The notes: generated from the letters alone by a model not told the origin. A stretch of DNA of 64,000 nucleotides from Terebella lapidaria (GCA_949152475.1 OX424555.1:11116868-11180867); one strand, 5' to 3'. Shown: positions 10,302-23,774, counted from the stretch's first letter. Numbers and translations: made by a program.

Positions 10302-11641
10302 GTCGTCTTGTCCGATAGATTGGCATTGAACGGTGTTATGTGTTGCACCATGCCAAGGAACTGCTGGAGTTCAATGATGCCTGTCAGGCTCGGCAAGTTG
10401 GCGATGTCCTCAGCTTTCTTCGTATCAGGACGGACTCTGCTGACAGTGTATACCATGCCGAAAAAGCTGACTTCCGTGGTCCGGATGACACATTTTTGTG
10501 GGTTGAACACCAGTCCACACCTGCTGCGTGCGTGCCTCATCAGTTGGTGTAGATTCTTGTCATGTTCCTCCACGTCCTTGCCGTAGATGAGTATGTCATC
10601 TGCAATGTGGATTGCTCCAGTGCAGTCTGCAAGAATAGCGTCCATCCGCTCCTGGAAGGCATCTTGCGCAACCAGTATGCCGAAGGGCAATCGTTTGAAC
10701 TGGTACCTGCCACTGGGAGCACAGAAGGAGGTTGGGGCAGATGATTCTTGGTCAAGTTCTATTGACCAATAGCCATGCTTGGCATCCAACTTGCTAAAGA
10801 CTGAGGAACCTTTCAGTTGGTGTGTGATCTCCTCAGCTGTGTGCGTTCTGTGATAAGTTGCATTGTTCAAGTCCTTGGGATCCAGGCAGATCCGCAATTT
10901 TCCTGACTCCTTCCTACTAAACGCAAGTGCGTTGAGCCAGTCAGTGCTCTCATTCTCCAGTATTGGCTCGATCTCGTCCAGATCCTCATCCTTCAGGTGT
11001 ATCGGATATTTCCTGGGAGGGTGTACAACTGGCCTCACATCTGCTTTTGTCTCGATGTGGAATTGCCACGAAACTTGCTGATCCCTGTGAATCTGTCAGG
11101 ATACAGACTTGTGAGCGTTTCTCTTCTCAGCTGTGTGCGTTCTGTGATAAGTTGCGGTGTTCAAGTCCTTGGGATCCAGGCAGATCCACAATTTTCCTGA
11201 CTCCTTCCTACTAAACGCAAGTGCATTGAGCCAGTCAGTGCTCTCATTCTCCAGTATTGGCTCGATCTCGTCCAGATCTACCATGCTGTCCAGTTCTCGC
11301 TGGATCTCCTCCTTCAGGTGTATCAGATATTTCCTGGGAGGGCGTACGACTGGCCTCACATCTGCTTTTGTCTCGATGTGGAATTTGCCACGAAACTTGC
11401 CGATCCCTGTGAATCTGTCAGGATACAGACTTGTGAGCGTTTCTGCGTCAGGGATTGGTTGCACTGTAGCTGCACTTCTTGCGTCGGTTATCTCACATGT
11501 CATTTGATCGATAAAGTTGACAGTGATGATTCCTAGTTGTATACTCGCGTCCTTGCCGAGTATGATTGGACCTGGGGTCTCAGCTACGTAGAACTCAGCT
11601 TCTGTCCACTTCTGGGTCATGTGCTCATGTTGCAGTCTCAT
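10235..11641 (-). pseudogene. Gypsy reverse transcriptase, frameshifted, with internal duplication
   Basis: Minus-strand readings 10235-11038 and 11096-11641 encode RT. Recognisable blocks are RICLDPKDLN, SSVFSKLDAKHGYWSIELD, FKRLPFGI, the active-site box IADDILIYGK (variant of YxDD), and FFGMVYT. The stretch from the RT N-terminus (VRPVVRPPRKY) to FSRKESGKL is present twice: copy A about 10832-11122 and copy B about 11127-11442, in tandem. Copy A lacks about 33 bases present in B. The duplication plus a frame change break the protein. Confidence 0.88.
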
Positions 11642-11776
11642 CTGGATGACTCCATGTTGTGGAATTTATGTTCCATTGTATGCATTCAACGAGACATATG
11701 GTCTTTTCTTGATGAAGGAACAAGACTTCGATAACCCCGTAGAGTCAGCATATCCAGGGTACATCTTCTGGAATGT

Positions 11777-12384
11777 TCATAGTGGTAGTACATTTCCCTG
11801 TGCGCCTGTATCTAATTTGCACGTCATTTCTGCTGGTGCGGTGATTTCAGGCAGTTGGACATCGATAGTCACCAAGATGTCATTCTTCCCACCATTGTCA
11901 GTGTGGATAGCATCAAAGGACAGTTTATCGAAGCCTTCCTCCACACAGTCAGTTTGCACATTGTTTCTGCAGCCTCGTCGTCCACTGTTGTGTCTATTGC
12001 GTGATCTGGATCTGGAACATCTCCTGGGGTGCAATTTTTCCTTGGTATCTTGGCCTCATTTGTCTTTGTCAGACACTTTATGCAGCGCACTTGCCAGTGG
12101 CCTGTCTCACCAAAACTTGAACAATTGTCGTTGTATGCGGGGCATCTTCCATACTTGTGATCCTTTGCACAGTATTTGCAGTTCGTGCTTTGGGACCTTC
12201 TTTTCACTTTCCGGGACACAAAATCAACTTCGGCAGTTTCTGATATCGAACCTGCTTGTTCAAATGCTTTCAGGTGAGCTTCAGACGCCTCGTGTGTTCT
12301 GCATTTAATCAAAGCTTGATTTCTTTGACCTTGACGGGAAAAGTTCTGGGGAAACAAACAACTTCCCAGGCGTATTCTACTCAC
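11777..12384 (-). pseudogene. Gypsy Gag zinc knuckle and aspartic protease region
   Basis: Two overlapping minus-strand frames. 11869-12384 contains a cysteine cluster (CKYC, later CIKC, with H and C between) typical of Gag nucleocapsid knuckles. 11777-12034 contains MTCKLDTGAQGNVLPL, the DTG aspartic protease active site. The two readings are in different frames, from a natural Gag/Pol shift or decay. No clear capsid domain remains between this region and the PBS, so Gag seems short or truncated. Confidence 0.8.
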
Positions 12385-12444
12385 AGTTTATCGTTTGACA
12401 AATTCCAGAATAGTCCAATAGATTCCCGAATGTCTCAACTTTTT

Positions 12445-12458
12445 ACCCACTGCCACCA
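12445..12458 (-). other. Primer binding site of the minus-strand Gypsy element
   Basis: On the minus strand the sequence directly after the 5' LTR is TGGTGGCAGTGGGT, complementary to a tRNA 3' end terminating in CCA. The tRNA species is not assigned. Confidence 0.75.
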
Positions 12459-12570
12459 TGTAAAGTGTCTGTCCAGTATGTATGGATAATCCGAGTAACT
12501 GTACCTCGATCAACACAATCAACAACACAACAACGGGAAGAGCGTGCAACAAAAGTGACAACACATTACA
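12459..12570 (-). repeat. 5' LTR of the minus-strand Gypsy element (112 bp)
   Basis: Starts TGTAAAGTGTCTGTCCAG, ends AGTGACAACACATTACA, and is followed by the target duplication CTCAG. It is unusually short for an LTR; see the 150-bp partner at 8346. Confidence 0.92.
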
Positions 12571-13080
12571 CTCAGCATATATCATTTCCTATATGTTCTT
12601 TGATTCCTCTAGGCTGTAAAGTCTATAATAAGCGAGAGAGTAACCATTTTGTTCTCTGACCTTGAAAATGAGGTCAAAGTTCAAATTCAAGGTCACCAGA
12701 ATATTCCGCATATATCATTTCCTGCATGTTCACTTTGGATTCCTAGGCTGTAAAGTTAATAATAAGAGAGATATTAACCATTCTGTCATGTGACCTTGAA
12801 AATTAGGTCATATTAACCATTTTGAGAGATATTAACCATTTTGTTCTCTGACCTTGAAATTGAGGTCAAAGGTCAAATTCAAAGTCACCAGTATATTCAG
12901 CATATATCTTGTCCTATATGTTCACTATTGATTCCTAGGCTGTAAAGTCGTTAGTAAGTGAGATATTAACCATTTTGTTTAACCATTAGGCTGTAAAGTT
13001 AATAATAAGAGAGATATTAGCCATTCTGTCATGTGACCTTGAAAATTAGCTCATATTAACCATTTTGAGAGATATTAACC
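12571..13080 (-). repeat. HER copy 2 (minus), AGGTCA array, right part
   Basis: Continuation of the interrupted array: units with GACCTTGAAAATGAGGTCA, AGGTCAAATTCAAGGTCACC and 'GAGATATTAACCATTTTGTT'. A roughly 250-bp block (about 12740-12860 and 12985-13100) is duplicated. No coding content. Confidence 0.7.
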
Positions 13081-13302
13081 ATTTTGTTCTCTGACCTTGA
13101 TAATGAGGTCAAATTTTCTCAAAAACTGTCTGATCAGTTTTGATATTTTCAGTTCAAAAGTTTCCCCTCATGTACCTTTATTATGTGTATCAGTTTCACT
13201 GCCCTTGAATTGCCGGCCTTTGCGTGGCGGCCATTTTGATTTTTGACGGGTCAGCCAAAAAAAGCTGAAGATAGAGCTTAGATATTGGCATTTTCAAATG
13301 AT

Positions 13303-13985
13303 AGACGTGGAATCAATACCCAGTATTAAGTATTCCGAGCAAACAAAACAGGGTTCGTTATCCAATCTCATAGTCCGGGGACAGAAAGTCATATCAGGCA
13401 TACGAAGTGAGAGAAAACAAAAATGACAGGGAAACTCATGAACCCCCAAAAATGGCCATTAGGAGGTGAAATCAGGTGTTCCGGAAAGGATGAGCATTTC
13501 CTGCCCCACTAGTGGCACCCGTCATGAATTCCCCAAAATTAACATGAAAATAGATCTAGTTGCATGGCAGACATGGATTTGCTGTATTTATCAACCAGAT
13601 CATGATGACGTCCATAGAATTTCTTAAACGCAGCTATAAGTCTTGGTAAAACATATCCTTGTCGCAGCAGTTTAGAGACTAGCTGGGCACTTCGATAGAC
13701 AAAGTCCTCATATTTGCAACTAGCTCTGGAATAGCGTATAAGTTGAGAAACAAACACACCATATGCCGGTGACATAGGAATGTTGCTGCTTAGAAAAGGG
13801 AAATTGACTATGGAAAAATTGAAATCATCACGTTTGTCATAAATCTAGTTGACAGGTTAGAATCCTTATCAATCTCCAACCTCAGGTCTAGATAGTTGGA
13901 AAAATTAGCGGAGTCTGTAGTATCTTTAATTTCAAGTTCCTTAGGATATATGACATCCAAATAATCACCATAATCATACTAATAA
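13303..13985 (-). pseudogene. 3' fragment of a reverse-transcriptase retroelement
   Basis: On the minus strand, YLDVIYPKELEIKDTTDS, SNYLDLRLEIDKDSNLSTRF and (13539-13775) YGVFVSQLIRYSRASCKYED, KFYGRHHDLVDKY form the well-known C-terminal part of an RT protein found in many cnidarian, mollusc and amphioxus repeats. A frameshift near 13790-13830 breaks it. Downstream non-coding sequence (13320-13538) resembles the 3' end of the same element. I cannot assign non-LTR versus Penelope-like class from this piece. Confidence 0.6.
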
Positions 13986-14578
13986 GTCATATGTGGCGAT
14001 TTGTGTGGTGCCCGAATTTTTTTACCCGAGTTCAAAATCATCCCAAATACCCCTAAGACATGTTTGGTTTGGGCTATGAGTCCGAAAACATAGCGTCCGT
14101 TGCGTTGTGCGACGCACCGTTTCTGAGAAATGCAGGAAGCCTCAAGGATGAAACAACACATTCTTTCGAGTTCTAGGTCAAAGGACGTTTGACGGATTGA
14201 TCCCAAAGTTGTAGATAGAGCTTATGTTTGCATTGTGAGCATATAAGAAGTCATGTAGTATTGTATTTTGTCCTATAGTACAACTAATGATGGCCATGCA
14301 CTTGATTTCGGATGACCTTGAATGCTAAATGTCTGTTGTGAAATGTGTAAATTGGCTTTGCACCTAGATCCTACAGGTTAGGATCCTACAGGCTTATATG
14401 AAGTCATATACATATGGCATATCTTTTGATGACTTCGAACTTGACCTTAGACCTTGAAGGCTAAATGTCAAAATCTTGCCTGAGCTGAAATGCAGTGTGT
14501 AAATTGGCATCTACAAAATCCCTACTTGTTGATATCTAGAGCTTGAATGTTTGTATTATAAAAAAATATACATGTAAA

Positions 14579-15118
14579 TGTGAAGTTTGACGTCGTCTGC
14601 TATCCCAGATCCTCGCGGATAAGCCGCTCACCGTGGGTCACGGCGGACACACACCCGCTATCCTCAGATCCTCGCGGATAGTCCGCTCACCGAGGGTCAC
14701 TGCTGGTGCAGTATTTACTACAGAACGTTAATCAGGAGCAGCCCAGACATGCGAACACCACTCAGATACACGATCATCACCGTGGTGTTAACTGTCGCAC
14801 CATCGGGAGACCGGTGATTTAGAGGGCGTAGGGCCTACACCCCCGAGTCATCAAGGTCTTCCCCACCTGGGCCCCCTATGGAAATTGTCCCCAGGGACCT
14901 CGCGGGCCTTAGCCGAGTGAGGATGTAGAGCTTATGGTCGAGCCCTCCTTCGTTCTCTCGCCTTGCTCAGCTCTGAGACAACTCCACTGAACAATGCGGC
15001 TCCAGAGTACTTATAGTCCCTGAAGCACGAGATACGAGGGAAGTGACGTAAGACCATTAACAGCATACTGGGCGAAAGAGTTAAAGGGCGTTGCCAAGCA
15101 GCGCACGTGATTCGTACA
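14579..15118 (-). repeat. Solo LTR related to the Gypsy element at 59.8 kb
   Basis: On the minus strand it runs from TGTACGAATCACGTGCG to GACGTCAAACTTCACA. Blocks match the 5' LTR at 59801-60457: CCTGGGGACAATTTCC versus CCTGGGGACGATTTCC, GTTAACACCACGGTGATGA versus GTTAACACCGTGGTGATGA, and the terminal GGTGAGCGG, CCGCGAGGATC, ATAGCGG series. No internal element follows, so it is a solo LTR of a sister family, about 540 bp. No clear target duplication is visible (GTAAA left, GAAGC right). Confidence 0.75.
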
Positions 15119-15345
15119 GAAGCGTCCAAAACAAGGCCAGAAAACAAGCGTATTTAGAAAGAATCACCTGCCGCGATATTTGGGCAAAATCGCCACAATT
15201 ATGCAGCACACCTTATATTATGGTGATATTGAAGTTCACAAAGACGACCTTGATTGGTAAAGCTCAAGGTCATATGTCACATGTGTTTTTTAAACACGTT
15301 AAACCAAAATTGTCCGGTAACCTATCTTGACCCTTGGGCTAATTT

Positions 15346-16587
15346 TTTCTAATATTTTTTTTTCTTTGGCGGTGTGCTCACTTTATTGGCCTATAACATA
15401 TAAGTCTACAATCTTCAATATCATTCAAGGTCTCATATAGATAACCTAGGCCTAAATATCTGGGCCTGAACCGTTAACTGGAAAACACACATTCACACAT
15501 GAGTGCAGCTTACTCCTACAAGAATGAGATCATGGAGTCAGTTTTTTTTGTCAAAGCTGATACTTGTTCGTTGTATTCTATTTTTAGAAACTACGGGCCG
15601 AGTATAAAAGCAGCGGCTCCGCGGCCCACATGTCATTGTTTACATTTTCTTGGCCGGATATCAGCCTGCGAATAAAAACATTTTCTGTAGTATTCTCTGC
15701 CCAGAAAGCGATAAAGATATCGTTTGGTGATTTATGTGAGTATTGCTTACTGTATTGTCGTAGCTTTATCAGAATATTAGGCCTTGGGCGACAAAACATC
15801 TTGGTTTTGTCTGAGGACCGGGAGGGAATTCTGTGGGATCCATGGCGCATTGCATCCTGGTCGTGACGAACTTGTGCAGCGCCACCTACATCTAGGCAAT
15901 GACAAATTGAGGTGGGGCCTCATTCTTTCGCCCATTATTGATAAATTTATGAGTTAATACCAGCGAAATCTGTGCCTTTACAGACGGTATGTATATCTCT
16001 ATGTATAAACTAATGTCTATAGATTCTGGTTGTTAGCAACTTTGCCGATTTTCTGAAGATTTTGTTGGTGTTCTTCTTCCCTGAAAAGTGCTTCCGCACT
16101 CGACGTTGAAATTGAAAAACAAGTTTTCATTGTATTTTTTCTCCGGCATTTGTTTTGAAATAACGGATATGGTGTTGCGTTCTGATATATTCTTCTCGTA
16201 GCAATTGACTTGATACAATATTACCAGTCGAAATACACAAGTCATATGTGAGCTGTGTATTTAATGTAGCTGAAAAATGCGATTGAACTGAACCATTTCT
16301 GCAAATTAGTTGATTGACTGAGGTGGTCGGCCATATTGAATTCTATGATCAGCCTCCACAAACTAGTCTAGACTCTAGTCGCTCTACTAGATCTAGCCTA
16401 CACACTAACACCTGAACACAGTCATCACATGGCGTTTCTGTTTTTCAAAGAATTTCTAATTCCTAGAATCTGAGTCTAGGTTAAATAATATTCTAGTTGA
16501 TTCTATCTAGATATCTACTAACTTGAGCTTTATCACTGTGACTGTTCAATACTAAAGTGCCCCTCCATAGTCCATATCTATACAAGT
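15346..16587. other. Intergenic, no recognised feature
   Basis: AT-rich DNA with short uninformative open frames on both strands (for example 15584-15850 and 16033-16245). No splice-supported exon, repeat border or RNA gene is seen. Confidence 0.4.
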
Positions 16588-16903
16588 CTAGGGGTCTGTT
16601 CGTTTTGGCCATTGTATTTATTCCGTTCATTCTGGAATAGCTATTCTCTGTTCGATTCGGGACTAGATTTTGCATTCTCTCTTCTGAGAATTGATTCTGC
16701 CTCTTCGTTTCAAATTGTGGAAGAGGTTGAATAGATTCTGTTTTCAAAGACAACACTGGAGGGTGCCATTTTGGATCTTGAATGAAGTCAAATTCTGTTC
16801 TATTTGACTATTCCAGAAGACTCTTCTGTGCTATACTAAGCTATTCCACCATGTGATCAGGTGATCAGAAGAGATTAGAATAGCCAAATCGAACACACCC
16901 TAG
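16588..16903. mobile_element. Small TIR element (about 315 bp)
   Basis: The left end CTAGGGGTCTGTTCGTTTTGG and the right end CCAAATCGAACACACCCTAG are imperfect inverted repeats of about 21 bp. The interior is non-coding. Flanking duplications are not clear. The right end abuts the next TIR element. Confidence 0.55.
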
Positions 16904-17290
16904 GGCTTCAACGAGTTCTCGGGTAACCGGTTACGGTTCGGTTACAGGCGTAACCGGTTAATCGTGAACATATTTTGCAACGTTGTATTTCAGCCTCGCG
17001 TAGTCAAATTTCTGTCTAAATACGCAGTATTGAAGTGATTTATCACTCTCCAATCCAAAAGACTGTTTATTCATCTTAAAGATGCATATTTTCATGTGAA
17101 AATGACTTTTAATGTCGAGTTTTAGGCGCGATTTTGATCCGTTTTTGACACTGAGATTTCATAAAATGCGAATTGCGAAATAAATTGATGTTACTTTGGA
17201 AAAAATTTAACTCTATATTTTCGGACGAATGACCGGATACGGTTCAGTTACAAGCTAACGAGTAACTGGTCACACAATTTTGAACCCTAC
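16900..17290. mobile_element. hAT-like MITE with TAACCGGTTAC motifs
   Basis: It runs from TAGGGCTTCAACGAG to TTTTGAACCCTA; the ends are imperfect inverses. Internal GTAACCGGTTACGGTTCGG-type motifs repeat near both ends (16922-16960 and 17230-17265), as in many hAT MITEs. Non-coding; no target duplication was confirmed. Confidence 0.5.
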
Positions 17291-17298
17291 TCCATACA

Positions 17299-17571
17299 TA
17301 CCGTATTGGTCCTAATAGTGGCACGCGCCCTAATAGTAGAGCGCCCCCCTCTTTTCACCAAAAATGTTCGATTTTTGAAACCTTGTAATTGGTAATTCAC
17401 TTCATATCTTTCTACTAAAATCTTGGAGTCTTCCAATCCACATATATGTTATTTGAATCATAAGAAAGGGGATTAAAGACTATAAGTATAAGAGTGATTT
17501 TCTTAAATTTGACACAAATTTTTACCTCATTTTTTTTTGCTCGCCGTGCTACTATTAGGACCAATACGGTA
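17299..17571. mobile_element. Tc1/mariner-like MITE with TA duplication
   Basis: Inverted ends CCGTATTGGTCCTAATAGTG (from 17301) and CTACTATTAGGACCAATACGG (to 17569) are flanked by TA on both sides, the insertion signature of Tc1/mariner elements. About 269 bp, non-coding. Confidence 0.75.
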
Positions 17572-18079
17572 CTAATATGCTATAGCTCTATCCATTCACC
17601 ATTGTGACTTTTTGAACAAGGGTGAACTCGGAACAAGTAGAAATTAAGACTGATTGAAATATTTCGTCACAAAATCATACCTAAACTAAACATTCGGCTG
17701 CCGTGCAATGAGTACACATCTGGGTACAGCTCTTAGCTTCTATTATCGTATGCATTGCACGGAAGACTACGGGTGGAAATCAAAAGATGTATTATCATGA
17801 TTATTGATCTGTGGAATGCACAGTCACTTGTTACAAAACTGCCTAATCACATATGAATATAAAAGTTACAAAACTCTGTGCGGCCACTACATTTCATTCT
17901 TTTATTCCCTATGCTTTATCCAACATTGCTGAGAGAATACTAAAGGGATAGATGCACCAGTTGGCGTATTTTCATAACCTATTTCTAACAAGTGACTGTG
18001 CTGGAATGATGAAATATTTTTTTAAAGACAAGGTACCCTTTTATTGATCAGTGATCACCGATATATGTTTTGTTCACAG
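17572..18079 (+). other. Upstream region / 5' intron of the Rho gene
   Basis: Non-coding. It ends in TTTTGTTCACAG, an acceptor for the first coding exon, so a 5'UTR exon must lie farther upstream; I could not place it. Confidence 0.4.
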
Positions 18080-20394
<2,315 letters not shown>

Positions 20395-21930
20395 ACAGCT
20401 TAGGGGCAAAAGGAGTAGTAATCAATAACCGTTCTAATATGTATACTAGCATTCTTGGACATGAATTATAGACTTCGCCAATATAATCTTGGAACTCCTA
20501 AAAGTCGGTATCAATACAAAATTGTTAATTCTGGCTGACAGTACCCACTGGTCCAGTAAAGCTGTTTCATAATTTTTGCGATATTTCAGTGCCGTGTTAC
20601 AGTTCTCTGTTGTCTAGCTTTAAGAAGTGCGAGTCGTGGTGTACATGCTGTGTGTTTGGTTTTCTGACAAAGCCTCGCTTCCTGTCTGTGCCAGTGTTTA
20701 GTTAAGTCCTTGTTTTGTTAGGATTGATGAAATCAAGTACATTCTCGTGCGGATATTATGACGCTCGTGTACATTCCCATGTTTACTGTACTGTATCATA
20801 TGTGTACATGTAATACGGGTGTTGATATGCTAAAGGTTGCAATGATGGTGCTACACCAAGCAATGATTGCATTTGGCACTTGTAAATTTTCGTGGAACTA
20901 GTTTTAAAACTTCCTGAGATGAACAATTTGTTTTTCAAGGAGTTATCAAACTCGGCATGTGGCGTCCTTAGCGATTAGGCGAACCCAAATAAGTTTTATC
21001 TATTTTTGTGGAAGGGACACGAAGAGTGCCATTGAACAAATATATTGGAAATGATCAGAACTTGGATTAGAAATGACCCCGATTCTTGTGAATGTAAGTT
21101 TTCAGAATTTCATATTAGACAACATGCCTTGTACTTTATACTGTATGCATTAAGTAATGATAGGATCTAATACAGACTTTCGTGAATTTAAAAGGTATTT
21201 TAATGAAAATCCAGTGATTTATGTGCACAACTGAACTTGTATTTGGAGTGCAGTTGACGGCCTACATTTTTGACTTCAGTCTAACATAGCTCTTGGTGCG
21301 CCTTTACAAATGTGTCTGATTCTATCGTTGTCAAATGGATATATTCTTGGCAAAGTGTCTGGAACAGATAATTAGACAGACTCGTGAAAAGAACTTACTG
21401 TATATACTCGGTTACACCAGACGGTAACCATGGTTACTCCATGTACATGAGCCAGGCTGTTTTCTTGTCCCGTCTCTTGTGTGTATCAAATCCAATAAAA
21501 TGGTTACTCGCTTTTATCAAAGATATTCTTTGCTGTAAAGTGCCATTACTTAGAAGAAAAGATATAAAGTTGAATGAGATAGTGTGTTTGTGTTCTGTAA
21601 TGAGGACTTTATAATTAGATCCTTGACCTTTTATAGTGTCTGAAATACAGCTGAGAAATGATAAAATAATGTATTTGTAAGTCTGAGGTAAGAAACAATT
21701 GCATTCCCATACAACTTATCGATAGTTAAACAGTCAAGTCCGATTGGTACAGTTTAGAACAAAATGTGAATGAAATGTGTTGTATCAATGGATAGAGTTG
21801 GATTGTATCGGTCATTTGTAAATTTGTACCACTTAGTTATAAACACTGATTATTATTGTTCTTTTATATATGTTCAAGATGATGAATGTGGATTATAGGT
21901 GTTCTATACTCTGCATGTGTATAATAAAAC
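20395..21930 (+). other. 3'UTR of Rho isoform a
   Basis: Non-coding, AT-rich sequence after the isoform a stop, ending at the polyadenylation signal AATAAA (21923-21928) in an ATAATAAAACC context. About 1.5 kb long. Boundaries are inferred from the signal only. Confidence 0.55.
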
Positions 21931-22904
21931 CAGAAAATGTATGTGCGTTTTCGTATTTTCTAACCTGTTTGTGTGGCCAAGCTAGACCGTGGTGCTCTGA
22001 TGGGATTGCTACGTACCAGAGTGTGTATATGGTAGGATTTCTCTAACCTGTACACTCAGTTTTTGTCTATAATTCTGCAACAGTAGAAAAATTATCATGA
22101 TGTAACTTAAAAGACGCACTTTACCATGCAATTTTCTAGTATCGGATTCTGTCTGAAATTTGAAAACTTAGCAATCTACTTTGTTGCAATTATCGTTGTC
22201 AACTTGTGTTGAATAAATTTCGGAGCATTTCCTTGCTTCTGATTCTTGATATCCATGATGTGTAGCTGACAAGATCTGCAGATGTCTTCTGATTCAAAAT
22301 TGCAACAATACTTCCTCCTGGATTGTGAACAAAATCCTTGAGTTTGCTCAGATTTGCAAGACCCATATTGGGCCGAAATTCAAAACTGGTGCAGACAGAT
22401 TTTTTTCAATTTCCATGGAACTTTCACACAGGCTAAGGGTGTGAATTCAGATGAAATTTCTGTAACTTGTGCTGTTCGTCGCTGAACTACGGTAAAAAAA
22501 CGTACATGTATGTAAATGGGTTAAGAAAATAGGAATATATACATCATATACATGTTCCTTTTTCGTAGGTTAGACGTTACAATTGGAAATCAAGATATCA
22601 CATTTCCACATTCCAAAAGGCTTCCCAGACTACGACAGTGTACTGGTACACCAAATTGTTACTGTCAGACTTGTGACAGTGTGTCTAGTATCTGTTGCAT
22701 ATTGAGAAAATCACATCATCGAGTTGAACTATTGTGATGTGTTGCTACCTTAGTACCTTGAATGTATATGTACCGGTGATGTCAATGACCATGAAGATTA
22801 TTCGTGAAATGTGACATTTCACAGGGATAGCGGATTGTAACTAATCCTCTTATCATGGAAATGAATGGAAAAAAGTGGTATCTGGGAACAGTAATTATCC
22901 CTAG

Positions 22905-23012
22905 ATAGATCTTATGAACGACAGTTCGCAGTTCATTTTGATAGATCTTATGAACGACAGTTCGCAGTTCATTTTGATAGATCTCATGAACGACAGTTCG
23001 CAGTTCATTTTG
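22905..23012. repeat. 36-bp tandem repeat, three copies
   Basis: Three near-identical units starting ATAGATCTTATGAACG and ending GTTCATTTTG (22905-22940, 22941-22976, 22977-23012, the last with one change). The period is a multiple of three, so an open frame reads through on the minus strand, but no coding role is indicated. Confidence 0.9.
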
Positions 23013-23289
23013 TAGTTCATGTTTAGTGATAAATCTGGTTGGCACAAAATGAATATACAACCAATCACTGTATAATGTTGTGCCCAGAAAAGTGCCTGTA
23101 AGTTAACCAAATGTACAAGAAGAACAGATCATTCAGTAAAAGGTACTAATAACATAATCCAGCATGTTATACACACGTTCATGTTCCCTCCTATGCCTAA
23201 TAGTATCAGTTCTTGGCCGTCTCCAAGTACATGTATGTATGTAATAAGTGTTGCCATGATATTTTTGAAGACGTATAAAAAAATGTTTA

Positions 23290-23543
23290 AAGGGCCACTG
23301 TATGGGATTCGGCTTTTAGGGGATTTCCAAGATTTTTCTCCCGACGCTTCTATTTATAGAACAAAATGTCAGATGACGTTTTTGGCGTAGGATCTCTGCC
23401 GAGCCGACCTGGGCTGATCTGAGGATTGGCTCGGTAGAGATCCTGGGTCAAAAACGTAATCTGACCTTTTGTTCTATAAATAGAAGCGTCGGGAGAAAAA
23501 TCTTGGAAATCCCCCAAAAGCCGAATCCCATACAGTGGCCTTT
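23290..23543. mobile_element. Palindromic MITE with long inverted repeats (254 bp)
   Basis: Outer ends GGCCACTGTATGGGATTCGG and CCGAATCCCATACAGTGGCC are perfect inverses. The arms continue for about 110 bp through TTCTATTTATAGAACAAAA and GATCTCTGCCGAGCC around a short centre near 23412. Non-coding, no confirmed target duplication. Confidence 0.8.
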
Positions 23544-23774
23544 GATGGAAATCACACACATCACAAAGGGGACATAACTACAGATGCATCACAATATACA
23601 TATTTTATTGAAAAGCCAAAATGCAGATCACTTCAGAATTCCTCTCGATACAGTTTTGGTAAACCACTGTAGGATCACTTCCAAATCCACATTTTACAAG
23701 TGACCTATTCCTGTATCATTTCCAAGCCTATGCAATTTTGTTTCTAAAAGAAAGCCCTTGTCTTTGTATGACAG

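Larger units (their letters stand above)
8341..12575 (-). mobile_element. Complete Ty3/Gypsy LTR retrotransposon (defective), minus strand
   Basis: The element spans 8346-12570 and is flanked by the 5-bp target duplication CTCAG (8341-8345 and 12571-12575). Both LTRs start TGTAA and end TTACA. Read on the minus strand the order is 5'LTR, PBS, Gag zinc knuckle, protease, RT, RNase H, integrase, PPT, 3'LTR: the Ty3/Gypsy order. The coding part is broken by frameshifts and an internal duplication, and the integrase has lost part of its core, so the copy cannot be autonomous. It sits inside an AGGTCA array unit of HER copy 2. Confidence 0.93.
13081..15345 (+). repeat. HER copy 3 (plus), 3' part, host to two later insertions
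   Basis: A plus-oriented HER body starts near 13115 (CTCAAAAACTGTCTGATCAG). It ends with the canonical tail: TGTCCGGTAACCT (15311-15323), ATCTTGACCCTTGGGCTAA, then a T-run. Into it are inserted a reverse-transcriptase fragment (about 13303-13985) and a solo LTR (14579-15118). HER sequence resumes between and after them, for example GTCATATGTGGCGATTTGTG at 13986. Confidence 0.65.
21931..23774 (+). other. Region between the two alternative Rho terminal exons
   Basis: If isoform b is real this is intronic. It contains a 36-bp tandem repeat (22905-23012) and a palindromic MITE (23290-23543), listed separately, and otherwise nothing recognised. It ends with TTTGTATGACAG, a plausible 3' splice site. 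Confidence 0.45.

Noticed and set aside
10119..10586. 155-aa plus-strand open frame
   Set aside because: Antisense shadow of the minus-strand Gypsy RT/RNase H.
22905..23012. 36-bp direct repeats as a CRISPR-like array
   Set aside because: Units are contiguous without spacers and the genome is eukaryotic.
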